DNA from: Pseudohongiella acticola
Lineage (GTDB): Bacteria; Pseudomonadota; Gammaproteobacteria; Pseudomonadales; Pseudohongiellaceae
Assembly: GCF_001758195.1 (NCBI RefSeq)
Contig: NZ_MASR01000001.1
Span: 2,604,001 to 2,668,000, forward strand
Direction of reading: 5' to 3'
Length of the DNA: 64,000 nucleotides
Below are positions 47,552-58,400 of the stretch, in pieces. The position numbers and the translations under genes were made by a program. Each line of letters opens with the position of its first letter. Positions within the stretch are counted from its first letter, which is position 1. The notes under the pieces were generated by a model. That model was not told the DNA's origin. It saw only the letters and a list, made by a program, of their open reading frames with translations, and ran no database searches.

Positions 47552-48418
47552 ATGAACATTAAAGCGGTCCAGGAAATTATTGCTGCTCGTGCGTCTTCCG
47601 ATGGTGATGGTGTGAAGCTGCTGCGTGTTTTCGGTGGCGCTGGCGATCCCGCCCGTTTTGACCCGTTTCTGATGATGGATGAATTCGGCTCCTACGATGC
47701 CAGCGATTATATTGGTGGTTTCCCGCCACACCCTCATCGTGGTTTCGAAACTATCACCTACATGCTGGAAGGCCATATGGAACATCAGGACCACATGGGT
47801 AATGTTGGTGATCTGCGCAACGGAGATGTGCAATGGATGACGGCTGGAGCGGGCATCATACACTCGGAGATGCCGAAGCAGATGGAAGGTCGTATGCGTG
47901 GTTTTCAGGTATGGTTGAACCTGCCATCGCACAGCAAGATGCAGCCTCCTGCCTATCGGGATATTGCGTCAGCGACGATTCCTGTTGTCGAGCTGTCAGG
48001 CGTACGAGCCACACTGATTGCCGGTCATGCCGATCTGGACGGACAAGCACTCGATGGCCTGGTATCGCGTCCTGACACGGCGCCGGTTTATCTGGATCTG
48101 GAATTCAGCAAGAGCCAGGCAGTTCATACGCTAAAAGTAGCTGAGGGTCATACTGTCATGGTTTATGTTTATGAAGGCACAGTGGCCCTGGGCGAGGACG
48201 CAACGCAGGTTAAACGGGGGCAGGTTGCCCGGTTGGATCGTGATGGTAATACGGTTACGATCACACCAAAGGACGCGGATACCAGGCTGATAGTGTTGAC
48301 TGGCAAACCCCTGCAGGAGCCGATTGTGCAGTATGGCCCCTTTGTCATGAACACACGGCAGGAAATTGAACAGGCGCTGGCAGATTATCAGCGTGGCGAG
48401 CTTGCCCAGTCTTTTTAA
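47552..48418 (+). CDS. Pirin family protein (YhhW-like)
   Basis: 288 residues. Two cupin domains. The metal-binding residues are in GFPPHPHRGFETITYMLEGHMEHQDHMGN (about 57-85) and AGAGIIHSEMP. The second cupin (about 170-288) is degenerate. Relatives include E. coli YhhW, which has quercetin 2,3-dioxygenase activity, and other oxidative or nitro-stress pirins. ATG 47552 is favoured because AGGAGGT ends 7 nt upstream; 47549 and GTG 47543 are closer alternatives. It is divergent from the LysR gene. Confidence 0.9.
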   Translation: MNIKAVQEIIAARASSDGDGVKLLRVFGGAGDPARFDPFLMMDEFGSYDASDYIGGFPPHPHRGFETITYMLEGHMEHQDHMGNVGDLRNGDVQWMTAGAGIIHSEMPKQMEGRMRGFQVWLNLPSHSKMQPPAYRDIASATIPVVELSGVRATLIAGHADLDGQALDGLVSRPDTAPVYLDLEFSKSQAVHTLKVAEGHTVMVYVYEGTVALGEDATQVKRGQVARLDRDGNTVTITPKDADTRLIVLTGKPLQEPIVQYGPFVMNTRQEIEQALADYQRGELAQSF

Positions 48419-48425
48419 GCCATAA

Positions 48426-48455
48426 AAGGAATATCTTAATTATTAAATATTCTTT
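48426..48455. terminator. AT-rich hairpin after pirin
   Basis: Near-perfect inverted repeat with arms 48426-48440 and 48442-48455, built on GAATAT/ATATTC and TTAAT/ATTAA with a one-base bulge, ending in TTT. It is weak as a terminator and might also be a protein-binding site upstream of the permease promoter. Confidence 0.35.
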
Positions 48456-48469
48456 AATGGAATAAGAAA

Positions 48470-48485
48470 GACAGTCTATACTGTC
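48470..48485. promoter_or_regulatory. Palindromic operator over the permease -10 box
   Basis: GACAGT CTAT ACTGTC (48470-48485), perfect 6-bp arms. The -10 hexamer TATACT (48477-48482) lies within it; the -35 (around 48453-48459) is weak. A bound repressor would block open-complex formation. The regulator is not identified. Confidence 0.45.
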
Positions 48486-48526
48486 GCTCCATTGGTTCAT
48501 AAACAGACACCGGAGAGACGTTGATC

Positions 48527-50299
48527 ATGGAGTGGCAGGGCTGGTTATCGTTGAGTTTGACGCTGGGCGTGTTGGGCGTGCTGATCGTCACACGCCTGGC
48601 GCCGCACGTTGTGTTGCTCGGCGCGCTGGCCGTGTTGAGCATGACGGGTGTGCTGACTGCAGGGGAGGCGCTTGCCGGCTTTGGCAACCCGGGTCTGATC
48701 ACGGTGGCTGCCATGTTTGCAGTGGCGGGAGGCCTGCATGCCTCGGGCGGTATTGATCTGCTGGTCAATAAATTGCTGGGACGCCCCAAAACCCTGCGTG
48801 CCGCCATGACCCGGATGTTGTTGCCGGTTCTGCCGTTAAGTGCATTTCTCAATAATACGCCGGTGGTGGCGACCATGATTCCGGCAATCAATGCCTGGTC
48901 GCGCAAAATCGGCATTGCACCGTCTCGCCTGCTTATACCATTAAGCTACGGCGCCATTGTTGGCGGTACCCTGACCATGATCGGCACCAGCACCAATCTG
49001 GTGGTGTCCGGCCAGTATGAAGCCCTGACCGGCAACAGCGGGTTCGGTATTTTCGCAATTACGCTGGTTGGTCTGCCGGTAGTCCTGGTGTCCGTGGTGT
49101 TCATGTTGCTGGTGCTGCCCCGATTATTACCCGACCGCAGTGCCAAACGCCCTTTTGCCAATATGCGCGAGTTCACCGTCGAAGTGGCGGTAGACGGCCA
49201 CGGCCCTCTGGTCGGCCTGACCGTGGAAAAAGCCGGTTTGCGCGCACTGGAGCGGTTGTATCTGGTTGAGATTCTTCGTGGCGACACCGTTGTCACGGCG
49301 GCACCATCAGAGGAGATTCTGTTGGCTGGCGATCGTCTGGTGTTCGCCGGCGAGACGGAGGCGGTTACCGACCTGCTGCGTATTCATGGCATCACTGCGT
49401 CTGTTGGCAGCGGCAATGATACGTTAATGCAGGACCGTGCCGAGCGTCGTCTGGTTGAGGTTGTGGTGTCGCAGTCCTGTGCCGCCGTGGGAGAAACTGT
49501 GCGCAGTTCAAGGTTTCATGATCGTTATGGCGCCATTGTGCTGGCACTGGCCCGCAATGGCGAGCGTATCGCAGGCAACCTCGGCAATATTATCATCATG
49601 CCGGGCGATACCATGTTGCTCGAAGCGCGACCGGCGTTTGTCACGCGGCAGCAGTACAACAAAGACTTTCTTGTTGTTAACGATCTGGACAAGGAAACGC
49701 CCCGACATGAAAAGGCGCTGCTGTCCTGGGGCATTCTGCTGTTTGCTGTAGGCGCCGCCGGCCTGGGCGTGATCTCCATGTTGAATGCGGCCCTGCTCGC
49801 GGCTGGTTTGATGCTGGCGACCGGGTGTCTGAGCATTTCACAAGCGGAAAAAAGCCTCGACCTGCCAGTCCTGATCACCATTGCAGCGTCATTCGCGCTG
49901 GGGGCGGCATTGCAGAAAACCGGCGTTGCCGGCCTGCTGGCGGAGATCATGGTCACTTACAGTGGCGGGCGCCCCTGGTTGTTGTTGATCCTGATGTATG
50001 TCGCAGTCTCACTGCTGACGGAAACCATCACCAATAACGCTGCCGCTGTCATCATGGTGCCGCTGGCACTGGCGATCACGCAGCAGGCGGGACTTGATCC
50101 GGTACCCTTCATGTTTGCCATCATGATCGCCGCATCGGCCAGTTTTGCCACACCACTGGGGTATCAGACCAACCTGATGGTATATGGTCCTGGCAGTTAT
50201 CGTTTCAGCGACTTTCTGCGTGCCGGCATACCAATGAATATCATCGTCGGCATAACCACTATCGGCGTTTTGCTGCTGTTCTGGCCGTTGCGTCTCTAG
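48527..50299 (+). CDS. SLC13-family permease with two TrkA-C domains
   Basis: 590 residues from ATG 48527 with GGAGAG 9 nt upstream; TTG 48521 is less likely. About 11-12 membrane helices split into two halves with the paired hairpin motifs SAFLNNTPVVATMIPAI (about 107) and TETITNNAAAVIMVPLALAI (about 503). Two RCK_C/TrkA-C domains (about 205-290 and 300-385) lie in the large cytoplasmic loop and may bind a nucleotide or regulatory ligand. This layout is that of the divalent-anion transporters related to sulfate or citrate permeases. Substrate unknown. It follows pirin with a separate promoter. Confidence 0.85.
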   Translation: MEWQGWLSLSLTLGVLGVLIVTRLAPHVVLLGALAVLSMTGVLTAGEALAGFGNPGLITVAAMFAVAGGLHASGGIDLLVNKLLGRPKTLRAAMTRMLLPVLPLSAFLNNTPVVATMIPAINAWSRKIGIAPSRLLIPLSYGAIVGGTLTMIGTSTNLVVSGQYEALTGNSGFGIFAITLVGLPVVLVSVVFMLLVLPRLLPDRSAKRPFANMREFTVEVAVDGHGPLVGLTVEKAGLRALERLYLVEILRGDTVVTAAPSEEILLAGDRLVFAGETEAVTDLLRIHGITASVGSGNDTLMQDRAERRLVEVVVSQSCAAVGETVRSSRFHDRYGAIVLALARNGERIAGNLGNIIIMPGDTMLLEARPAFVTRQQYNKDFLVVNDLDKETPRHEKALLSWGILLFAVGAAGLGVISMLNAALLAAGLMLATGCLSISQAEKSLDLPVLITIAASFALGAALQKTGVAGLLAEIMVTYSGGRPWLLLILMYVAVSLLTETITNNAAAVIMVPLALAITQQAGLDPVPFMFAIMIAASASFATPLGYQTNLMVYGPGSYRFSDFLRAGIPMNIIVGITTIGVLLLFWPLRL

Positions 50300-50319
50300 C
50301 AAGTGGCAACGGCGACGAT

Positions 50320-52458
50320 TCAGGGCAACGAGAATACGTAAACAGCGTTACCGTCTGGCGGCGGCGCCAGATCGGGCGCTACCGCGCGTGGCACCATGCG
50401 CGGACTGGTACCCCCGTTTGCCGTGGTTACAGCGATGTACTGCTTGCCGTCGATTGTGAAGGTCAGTGGGTGGCCCTGTACGGCGGTGCCCAATCGCGTT
50501 TCCCAGACAATCTCGCCATTGCTGACATTGAATGCTCGGAAGCGTCGATCCAGATCCCCGACAAAGGCAAGGTTTCCGGCCGTTGACAGCACACCCGTTA
50601 TAAAGGATGCGCGCTGTTCGTAACTCCAGAGTTCGGTCAGTGTGCTGACGTCATAGGCGGCGAGTTTGCCCAGGTTGCCATTGGTGCCAGGCATCTCATG
50701 AAAGCGACGGTTAGAAGCGAGTCCCCCTGACCCGGCCACCAGTTCCACCGCCCGCGCCCGGTTATCAAGACAGGTCTGACTCAAGGGCGCGATCAGGGCG
50801 CCGCTGGGCTCATGGTAGCTCATGGCATGCCAGTTCTTGCCCCCTGCGCTGCTGGGGCAGGCATTGACCCACTCATCAAGACGCGCATTGATGATATCGT
50901 CGCGATAGGTCACAGCGCCGGTTTCCGGGTCGATATGAGTAAACACATTCTGATACATGGTTTCGGTGTAACCCAGAAATTCACCGGTATCGCGATCGTT
51001 CTTCCACAGAATGCCGTGTTTGCCGATGGACAGCACCAGTTTTTGACCGTCACGGTCGACCAGCACGCGTTCAAAGACTTCATCCAGGTCCAGCGCTTCG
51101 CCGGGGACATGTTGGAAGTGCCAGACCAGTTCGCCGGTATCAGCGTCCAGTGCCAGTGTGGAGTTGGTGTACAGACCGGCATCGTGGATTGACATATGGC
51201 GGCTGGGCGGTGCCCAGGGTTTGGCCTGAGCCACGCCCCAATAGGTGAGATTTGACTCCGGGTCGTAGCTGCCGGTGATCCAGGTTTCACCGCCGGCGCG
51301 GAAAATATTGTCCAGGCCACCCCAGGTGTCACCACCGGTTTCGCCGGCCTTGGCGATGGTGTCAAAGCGCCAGGCCAGTTCGCCGGTGTCAGCATCATAG
51401 GCGCTGATATAACAGTCCTCGGGAATATAGCTGGCGCAGCCGGCAAGCCCAACGATAACTTTGTCGCCTGCGATCAGGGGGCCGCTGGAATTGGCAAAAC
51501 CTTTGTCGCTATCCGCGATAACAACTTCCCAGACAGGCTCACCGGTGCTGGCATCCAGCGCCAGCAATCGCGCATCAGTGGTCGCCTGAATGATCTTGTT
51601 GTTGTAGATGGCAATGTTGCGCATGTCTTCACCAGTGGCCGGGCCGGCGGCGTGCTCCCAGATTAACTCGCCATCGCGCGCGTTCAGGGCCTGCACAACG
51701 TTGCCCGGGTTGATCAGAAACATGGTGCCGTTGTAGACGATGGGCGCGGGTTCCGAATCACCAACGTGCATGTTCCAGACCCATTCAAGGCGCAGGTCAT
51801 TGACGTTGTCCAGGTTGACCTGATCCAGCTCACTGTAGCTCCATGCCTGTGGGTTGCCGCGCCACATCAACCAGTCTTCAGGTGAGGGACTGGCAAGTTG
51901 TGCAGCACTGACTGGGGTGAAGTCGGCAACAGTACCGGCGACGGTGACCCCGGTGACGGCGCTATCCTGATCGGCTCCGATGCTGGCAACGGCTGCTGAG
52001 CGGGGCATGTCATTCAGTGCCGTGCCGGAATCGGCGGTCAGCGGCGCAGTACCAGCGTCAGCACCATTAACCTGCAGAATGTGTGCAGTAATGTTGACGT
52101 AGTCTGATGTCTGCAGGGCCTCGTTGCCACCGGGCGGCATGCTGGTGCTGATCAGCTGGATCAGGGCGCTGCTGGTCTGACCACCCCAGCGCGTAACAAA
52201 AGCTTCACCACTCAGCGCAGGTGCGGCCGGGCCGCCGCTGAGGTCGGCTGCGTGGCAGGATGCGCAATAGGCGGCATAACCGGCTGAGCCCAGGCTTGCC
52301 TGGTTTACAGAGTAGGTAGTGGGTGAGTTGGCATCGGCGACATCCGTTGCGGGCACGCCATCGATGCCACTGCAGGCACTCAATGTCAGGGAAATGGTCA
52401 ACGTGGCCAAGGGTGTCAGCCGAAGGCGTGAGACGGGGTGGTCGATAGCGTATGGCAT
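50320..52458 (-). CDS. PQQ-dependent quinohemoprotein dehydrogenase, lipoprotein with N-terminal cytochrome c
   Basis: 712 residues from ATG 52458. The N-terminus [29 protein letters not shown] has a lipobox with Cys29 followed by Ser, so outer-membrane anchoring is likely. Cytochrome c site CASCH at 65-69, then an eight-bladed PQQ propeller from about 190: [31 protein letters not shown], repeated blade Trp-docking motifs such as [14 protein letters not shown], and [25 protein letters not shown]. Most quinohemoprotein alcohol dehydrogenases carry the heme domain at the C-terminus; here it is N-terminal. Substrate not predictable. It is divergent from the hybrid kinase gene by 74 nt, suggesting a regulatory relation. 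Confidence 0.85.
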   Translation of the reverse strand: MPYAIDHPVSRLRLTPLATLTISLTLSACSGIDGVPATDVADANSPTTYSVNQASLGSAGYAAYCASCHAADLSGGPAAPALSGEAFVTRWGGQTSSALIQLISTSMPPGGNEALQTSDYVNITAHILQVNGADAGTAPLTADSGTALNDMPRSAAVASIGADQDSAVTGVTVAGTVADFTPVSAAQLASPSPEDWLMWRGNPQAWSYSELDQVNLDNVNDLRLEWVWNMHVGDSEPAPIVYNGTMFLINPGNVVQALNARDGELIWEHAAGPATGEDMRNIAIYNNKIIQATTDARLLALDASTGEPVWEVVIADSDKGFANSSGPLIAGDKVIVGLAGCASYIPEDCYISAYDADTGELAWRFDTIAKAGETGGDTWGGLDNIFRAGGETWITGSYDPESNLTYWGVAQAKPWAPPSRHMSIHDAGLYTNSTLALDADTGELVWHFQHVPGEALDLDEVFERVLVDRDGQKLVLSIGKHGILWKNDRDTGEFLGYTETMYQNVFTHIDPETGAVTYRDDIINARLDEWVNACPSSAGGKNWHAMSYHEPSGALIAPLSQTCLDNRARAVELVAGSGGLASNRRFHEMPGTNGNLGKLAAYDVSTLTELWSYEQRASFITGVLSTAGNLAFVGDLDRRFRAFNVSNGEIVWETRLGTAVQGHPLTFTIDGKQYIAVTTANGGTSPRMVPRAVAPDLAPPPDGNAVYVFSLP

Positions 52459-52532
52459 GTTGGGATCCGTTTGTTTTATTGTTAGGTTAAACTCTATATG
52501 ATTCGGGGTGTTGAGTACATAACGGGCTGCAA

Positions 52533-55500
52533 ATGCGGGCAAAGGTACGGATGCAACAAAAACACATATGGAACATTGTTCTGATCTGGCTGAGTTGTTT
52601 GCTGGCATCAGGCGTCTCGGCGTTGGAACTGGAAAGTTTTCCCGGCGGCCTCGTGCCCGGCAGTGAAATGATTCTGTTCGAAGATGAAGGTGCCGAGCTC
52701 GATTTTGAACAGGCGAGAGCGCAGCTCAGCATCGCCGGATTACCCTGGGTAGCCCCGGGGCAGCCAAACCTGGGGTATCGCCGCAGCGCACTCTGGGTGA
52801 GGGTGGATCTCGATAACCGGTTCGAGGAACCCAGGGACTGGGTTGCCTATATCGGCTTTCCCAATCTTGATCGAGTCGATTTCTATTACCAGGACGCAGC
52901 AGGTGAGTGGCAAACCCACGCCGCGGGCAGTGCGCTGCCATTTCGCGCCCGGCACCTGTTGCACCGCAGTATCAATTTCGAATTCCAGGTGCTTCCGTCA
53001 GAAACCATGTCCATCTACTTTCGTGTCGAAAGCACGGGGTCATTGCAATTCCCGTTGGCGCTGGCCAGCGCCTCATTTTTTGCCTCTGAAGCGCAGCGCA
53101 CCCTGTTTACATCAGGTCTGTATTACGGACTGATGCTGATGATTGCCATTTACAGTTTCACGGTATGGTTTACCAGCCGGGAGTCAGGTTTTCTGTATTT
53201 TGCCTTGTTGGTCGTGTTTGGCAGCCTGTACTCCCTTTCTGCACAGGGCCTGGCATATCAGTACCTGTGGCCGGAGGCGCCGGACTGGGCGAACAGGGCC
53301 ACCAGTGTGTTCAGCCTGATGGCTAATGTCGCGGGCATTTTATTTGTTCGTTCTTTCCTTAATCTGAAGTCGCTGGACCGGCGACTCGAACTCGTCGCCC
53401 GGGCTTTCCTGGTGATGGCAGTGCTGGGTGTTGTCATCAGCCTGTTTGCCGACTCAGGCCTGGTCAATCGCATGGCACTGCTTTATGCCGCATGCCTGAC
53501 CGTGTTGGTAACACTGTCAGGGCTGCTGGCCAAGCGGCGCCTGGTCAGGGCGGCACGTTTTTTTGTGTCGGCGTGGACAATACTGCTGGTGGGCATTCTG
53601 CTCGAACTTCTGCAGCGCCTGGGCGTCATTATTCCCCCATTACTGGCCTACAACGGTATCCAGATTGCCACACTGGCAGCGGTAACCGTATTGGCGCTCG
53701 GTTTGAGTGACCGGTTGCAGAGCATGATGGAAGGTTATAAAGCAGCGCAACAGGACCTGTTGCGGGCAAACCAGTTAAAAATTGATGCCCTGCAGCAAGC
53801 CGATAATGTCAAAGAAGAGTTTATTGCCAATGTGTCGCACGAATTGCGCACGCCACTGACGGGCATCATCGGACTGGCGGAAATCATGCTGGCTGATCGC
53901 TCCAGCGACCTGAATGCATCACAGCGGGAAACGTTGACTCTGATGAAGGTCAGCGCGCAACGTTTGTCGAGTCTGGTAAATGATGTAATCGATTTTTCTG
54001 CCATCAAAAACGGTCATCTTGCCTTGAGCAAACGCGACATTGACTTGAAACAGGTCTGCGAGCTTGTGGTCCGCATGACCCGCCCATTGATCGGTGACAA
54101 ACCGATAAAGCTGGTTGAAAAATATCCAACGGCCAGACTTATCGTTGAGGGCGATGAAGACAGGTTGCAACAGGTACTGTTTAATCTGGTAGCCAACGCC
54201 GTCAAATTTACGCCTCATGGCAGTGTCACCATTGGTGTGGAGGTGCTGGAGCTGGATGTGAGGGTGTCGGTACGTGATACCGGGATTGGTATTTCGACCA
54301 CTGAGCAGCAGAATATATTCAAGCGCTTTTACCAGATTGATTCCGATGAGGCGCGGCAGGCGGGCGGTACCGGGCTGGGCCTGTCCATTTCCCAACGGCT
54401 GCTGGAATTACATGAGTCCGAGATCATATTGCGCAGTACGCCCGGCGAAGGCTCGCTGTTCTACTTTGATTTGCCGCTGAAAAAATCGCTGCCGGAAGGC
54501 AAAAAGTCCGACAGGGCGGCCTCCGGCGAGGGCGCAGCGACAAAAGGTGATGAGGTGGTTGCGAAGCCGGCCGGTCTGACCGCTGCGCTGCAGGCGACCG
54601 GTATGAGTGTTGACCGACGCAGCAACCAGGGTCCGTTAAATGGCGACGACAACAGTGCCGAAAATGACCCGGCTGGCGGCAACATCCATCGGCAAGAGGA
54701 AAGAGGCAAGATTCTGGTCGTTGATGATGAGTATCTGAATCTGCGTATAGTGGAGTCGCACCTGGCGGATCGCTACCAACTCACCACCGCACTCAGTGGG
54801 GCTGAGGCACTGGAAATACTGAGCAACGAGAAGCCTGACCTTATCATTCTGGACCTGATGATGCCGGTGATGACCGGATACCAGTTCTGTCAGATTGTAC
54901 GCAAACGATACGATTCAGACGAGCTGCCGATTGTGATCCTGACTGCCAAAAACCGTGTGGAAGATCTGGTCAAAGGGCTGAGCCTGGGTGCGAACGACTA
55001 TATAACAAAACCGTTCAGCAAAGAAGAGTTGCGTGTCCGCATAGACAAACAGTTCGAGCTGCTCAACCTGACCCATGTCAAGCGCGACAACCAGCGCCTG
55101 AGCTGGCAGTTGCAGCGTTACGAAGAAAGTGAAAAGCGGTTGCGAGACCGTGAGCAAAGACTGGCGGCGCTGCTGGATGTGACCGGTGATCCACTGCTGG
55201 CGATCGATGAGACGGGTGTTGTTATCTTTATCAATAGCGCCGCTGAAGAACTGTTACAGGTCACTGCTGACTCGGTTTTACATCAATCGGTAAACCGTAT
55301 ATCAGATGAATTGGTGCCTCGCTCCCCGGCACTGGCAGACGCGGTACACTTCCCGTTTAGCGAAGACCGCATCTCCTGTCCCGGCAGCACTGAGTATTTC
55401 GATTTCGAACTGGAGTCGACGCGAGGGCGCTTCTGTTTGTTAACCATGCGTCAGGTAGACCAGGAATTCTATTTGATGGTCTTCGAGACCGGTGTGCCCG

Positions 55501-56057
55501 AAGCGCGCGTTGTCGATGAACAAGACGAAGCACCGGGCTCATTAAGCCTGCCCCAGATTGTCGAAGAAATAAATCGTAATGTTGAGCGCACGCAGTTGCT
55601 GGGCGAATATCTGTCGCAGATAAAGCCTGAGGATTTGCACAAGCACAAGGATCTGGTCGAAGAGTTGGGGCATATCGACAAGTTGATCAATCATCTGTCT
55701 GGTACGCTGGTGCCAGATGACGACGATGACAGTGAGCTTAAGTACCGTGAGGCCTTAGTCAAGGTGATGCAGGATTGCCACTATTACTGGCAGAAAGTGA
55801 CCGGTGAGTCGATTATTGATCTCGCTGAGAAAAGCCGTATCTGGAGCGTCAGTATTGACAACGGGCGTTTGCGAACGCGATCAATGAATCGCTATCTGTC
55901 ACTGGACAAGCTGCCTTCAAATCCAAGGTGGCGCCAGGTCGCCCGTACAGCCTACTTTGTTCTTTCCAAAGTGTCATCCGACGAGGAGGCGAGGAAAGCA
56001 CTGGAGTCTTCAGTGGCAAGACTGCAGGAAATAGTCGAACAGAAGGCGCTCAACTGA
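52533..56057 (+). CDS. 7TM-DISM hybrid sensor histidine kinase/response regulator
   Basis: 1174 residues. Signal sequence (about 12-30), a periplasmic 7TMR-DISMED2-like domain (35-185, [38 protein letters not shown]), seven membrane helices (about 190-390), HisKA with [16 protein letters not shown] (His near 437), HATPase ([40 protein letters not shown]), linker, receiver domain (about 727-845, [10 protein letters not shown], Asp near 775), a PAS-like domain (about 880-990) and an unassigned C-terminal domain (about 1070-1174). It lies between two PQQ dehydrogenases, divergent from one and 37 nt before the other, so it may regulate both. Exogenous ligand not known. Confidence 0.88.
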   Translation: MRAKVRMQQKHIWNIVLIWLSCLLASGVSALELESFPGGLVPGSEMILFEDEGAELDFEQARAQLSIAGLPWVAPGQPNLGYRRSALWVRVDLDNRFEEPRDWVAYIGFPNLDRVDFYYQDAAGEWQTHAAGSALPFRARHLLHRSINFEFQVLPSETMSIYFRVESTGSLQFPLALASASFFASEAQRTLFTSGLYYGLMLMIAIYSFTVWFTSRESGFLYFALLVVFGSLYSLSAQGLAYQYLWPEAPDWANRATSVFSLMANVAGILFVRSFLNLKSLDRRLELVARAFLVMAVLGVVISLFADSGLVNRMALLYAACLTVLVTLSGLLAKRRLVRAARFFVSAWTILLVGILLELLQRLGVIIPPLLAYNGIQIATLAAVTVLALGLSDRLQSMMEGYKAAQQDLLRANQLKIDALQQADNVKEEFIANVSHELRTPLTGIIGLAEIMLADRSSDLNASQRETLTLMKVSAQRLSSLVNDVIDFSAIKNGHLALSKRDIDLKQVCELVVRMTRPLIGDKPIKLVEKYPTARLIVEGDEDRLQQVLFNLVANAVKFTPHGSVTIGVEVLELDVRVSVRDTGIGISTTEQQNIFKRFYQIDSDEARQAGGTGLGLSISQRLLELHESEIILRSTPGEGSLFYFDLPLKKSLPEGKKSDRAASGEGAATKGDEVVAKPAGLTAALQATGMSVDRRSNQGPLNGDDNSAENDPAGGNIHRQEERGKILVVDDEYLNLRIVESHLADRYQLTTALSGAEALEILSNEKPDLIILDLMMPVMTGYQFCQIVRKRYDSDELPIVILTAKNRVEDLVKGLSLGANDYITKPFSKEELRVRIDKQFELLNLTHVKRDNQRLSWQLQRYEESEKRLRDREQRLAALLDVTGDPLLAIDETGVVIFINSAAEELLQVTADSVLHQSVNRISDELVPRSPALADAVHFPFSEDRISCPGSTEYFDFELESTRGRFCLLTMRQVDQEFYLMVFETGVPEARVVDEQDEAPGSLSLPQIVEEINRNVERTQLLGEYLSQIKPEDLHKHKDLVEELGHIDKLINHLSGTLVPDDDDDSELKYREALVKVMQDCHYYWQKVTGESIIDLAEKSRIWSVSIDNGRLRTRSMNRYLSLDKLPSNPRWRQVARTAYFVLSKVSSDEEARKALESSVARLQEIVEQKALN

Positions 56058-56094
56058 CAATATAGAACACGGCGCCTATAATAATGAGATCAGT

Positions 56095-58374
56095 ATGAGA
56101 GCGTCCTTCCGTAGACTCGCAGCGCTAGTTGCTGCCACCTGCAGTTTGTCCGGTGCCGGCACGCCGGCGTTAGCGCAATACGGTGCCCCAGACGGTGAGT
56201 GGCATACCTGGGGTGGCGATCACGGCTTTACCCGCTACTCCGCACTGTCTCAGATTAATGCAGACAATGTCACCGAACTTGAGGTTGCCTGGCGCTGGCG
56301 TGCGCTGCCGCTCGGTAACAGGGCAGACAGAAATCTGAAAGCGACCCCGTTAATGATTGATGGGGTGCTTTACGTGCCGTCCGGTCAGCATCAGGTGGTG
56401 GCACTGAATGCCGCCACCGGGCAGGAGATCTGGCGTTACACGCCCGACCCCGCCAGTGTTGCCGAGCGCGGTCTGGGTCTGGGCAGCCGGTCTCTGGCAT
56501 ACTGGCGTGACGGCGAGCAGGCGCGCCTCTTCCACAATACACTCGACGGTCGTTTGCTGGCGATTGATGCGCACACCGGACTGGCAGATCCGGCGTTTGG
56601 CAATAATGGCACGGTACTGTTGCGGGAGGGTCTGTATCCCGATGGCAGCGCCGCCGAGTCGGTGGGTTCGTCGTCCCCGCCGGCAGTGGTAGGCGATGTT
56701 GTGGTGGCGCAGGTTGTCGGTACAATTACCGCACCCAATCAGGAAGCAACACCGGGCCATATTCGTGGTTATGATGTTCGCACCGGCGAGATGGTGTGGC
56801 GCTTCAATACCATTCCCCAACCCGGCGAGCCTGGTCACGACAGCTGGCACGGAGACACCTGGCGCCATACGGGCAATGCCGGGGTCTGGTCCATGATGAG
56901 TGTCGATACCGAAACCGGCTATGTCTATTTGCCGGTAGAGGCTGGCTCCAATGACTTTTATGGAGGGCACCGTCAGGGGGACAATCTGTTTTCACAAAGC
57001 CTGGTCTGCCTGGATGGCCGCACTGGCGAACTGGTCTGGCACTATCAATTGACGCATCACGGCCTGTGGGACTACGACCCACCAGCGGCGCCGATTCTGG
57101 GTGACATCGTGGTTGACGGTGAGCGCATCAAGGCAGTCACGCAGCTGACAAAGCAGGGCATGTCATTTGTCTTCGACCGGCTCACTGGCGAGCCGGTCTG
57201 GCCAATTGACGAGCGTGAAGTGCCGTCGAGTGAAGTGCCTGGTGAACGGGTTTCGCCGACGCAGCCATTTCCAAGCTTGCCGGAGCCCTATCTCAGTCAG
57301 GGTTATGATGAGGACGAATTGCTTGATTTTACGCCAGCGTTGCGCGCAGAAGCGCTGGAGATAGCGGGGCGCTATGTGCGCGGTCCCATATATACACCGC
57401 CGACACCACTGCGAGAGGGGGGCACCCAGGGTACCTGGGTCAATCCCGGCTACCAGGGCGGTTCCAACTGGAACGGCGGGGCATTCGATCCCGTCAATGG
57501 CCACATGTTTGTTCCGCTACGTAAGGCGCCAATGGCGGCTGCATTGCTGACGCCGGATCCCGACCAGACCAATTGGCGGTACCTGAGAGCGCCGTCGGTG
57601 TTTATACAGGGACCGCGTGACCTGCCCATCGTGCGCCCACCCTGGAGCCTGATTACAGCAACAGACATGAACCGCGGCCGTCATACCTGGTCTCGCAGTA
57701 TCGGCCCCGCCTCTGACTACATTCGTCAGCATCCTGATCTGCAAGGGCTTGACCTGGATTTTGACAACATGGGTCACCCCATGATCAGGCCATCACCGCT
57801 CGCCACCGCCACCCTGTTGTTCCTCGCAGAAGCCGGACATTTAAGTGGCGACCCGGGCGGCCCGATGTTTCGTGCCTATGATAAAAATACCGGCGAAGTG
57901 GTCGCCGAGATCGAACTGCCGGCGAAAGCATCGGGTGCACCGATGACATACTTCCATAAGGGCTATCAGTATATTGTGATTGCCGTGGCAACCGCAGAAC
58001 ATCCGGCAGAGTTGGTGGCGTTGGCATTGCCCGGTGCTGTTACTCAGTACGCCCAGCCAGGCCCCGACTCTCTCCGTGGCCCTGGCGCTGACACAGCCGG
58101 CGTCCCGGTGCCGGACGTCACGCTGACGAGCGCGGAACGTGCGGCAGCGGCACAACAATTCGCTTTAATGTGTGCGACCTGCCATGGTGAGCAGGGTCGT
58201 GGCATCAGTGGAGGGTCGGCGCCGGCATTGACGAACCCGAACGGGTTGGCACAGATACGCAACATCATAGAGAGTGGCGGCGTGGAAATGCCGGCGTTTG
58301 GTTTGCAACTGGACGATACCGATGTTTCGTTACTGGCCCGTTACGTTGTCATGCTGTCCGTGCCCGGCCAATGA
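56095..58374 (+). CDS. PQQ-dependent dehydrogenase with C-terminal cytochrome c
   Basis: 759 residues. Signal peptide ends near PALAQYG. The propeller (about 35-640) begins EWHTWGGDHGFTRYSALSQINADNVTELEVAWRWR and includes DVRTGEMVWRFNTIPQPGEPGHDSWHGDTWRHTGNAGVWSMMSVDTETGYVYLP, close to membrane-type glucose/quinate dehydrogenases but without their N-terminal membrane helices. The heme site CATCH is at about 693-697, with axial Met in VEMPAFG. A soluble periplasmic quinohemoprotein. It follows the hybrid kinase by 37 nt in the same direction and may be co-transcribed. Substrate unknown; sugars, polyols or alcohols are possible. Confidence 0.88.
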   Translation: MRASFRRLAALVAATCSLSGAGTPALAQYGAPDGEWHTWGGDHGFTRYSALSQINADNVTELEVAWRWRALPLGNRADRNLKATPLMIDGVLYVPSGQHQVVALNAATGQEIWRYTPDPASVAERGLGLGSRSLAYWRDGEQARLFHNTLDGRLLAIDAHTGLADPAFGNNGTVLLREGLYPDGSAAESVGSSSPPAVVGDVVVAQVVGTITAPNQEATPGHIRGYDVRTGEMVWRFNTIPQPGEPGHDSWHGDTWRHTGNAGVWSMMSVDTETGYVYLPVEAGSNDFYGGHRQGDNLFSQSLVCLDGRTGELVWHYQLTHHGLWDYDPPAAPILGDIVVDGERIKAVTQLTKQGMSFVFDRLTGEPVWPIDEREVPSSEVPGERVSPTQPFPSLPEPYLSQGYDEDELLDFTPALRAEALEIAGRYVRGPIYTPPTPLREGGTQGTWVNPGYQGGSNWNGGAFDPVNGHMFVPLRKAPMAAALLTPDPDQTNWRYLRAPSVFIQGPRDLPIVRPPWSLITATDMNRGRHTWSRSIGPASDYIRQHPDLQGLDLDFDNMGHPMIRPSPLATATLLFLAEAGHLSGDPGGPMFRAYDKNTGEVVAEIELPAKASGAPMTYFHKGYQYIVIAVATAEHPAELVALALPGAVTQYAQPGPDSLRGPGADTAGVPVPDVTLTSAERAAAAQQFALMCATCHGEQGRGISGGSAPALTNPNGLAQIRNIIESGGVEMPAFGLQLDDTDVSLLARYVVMLSVPGQ

Positions 58375-58400
58375 ATCCCGGCTGGCAGCAGGTCTGATGG

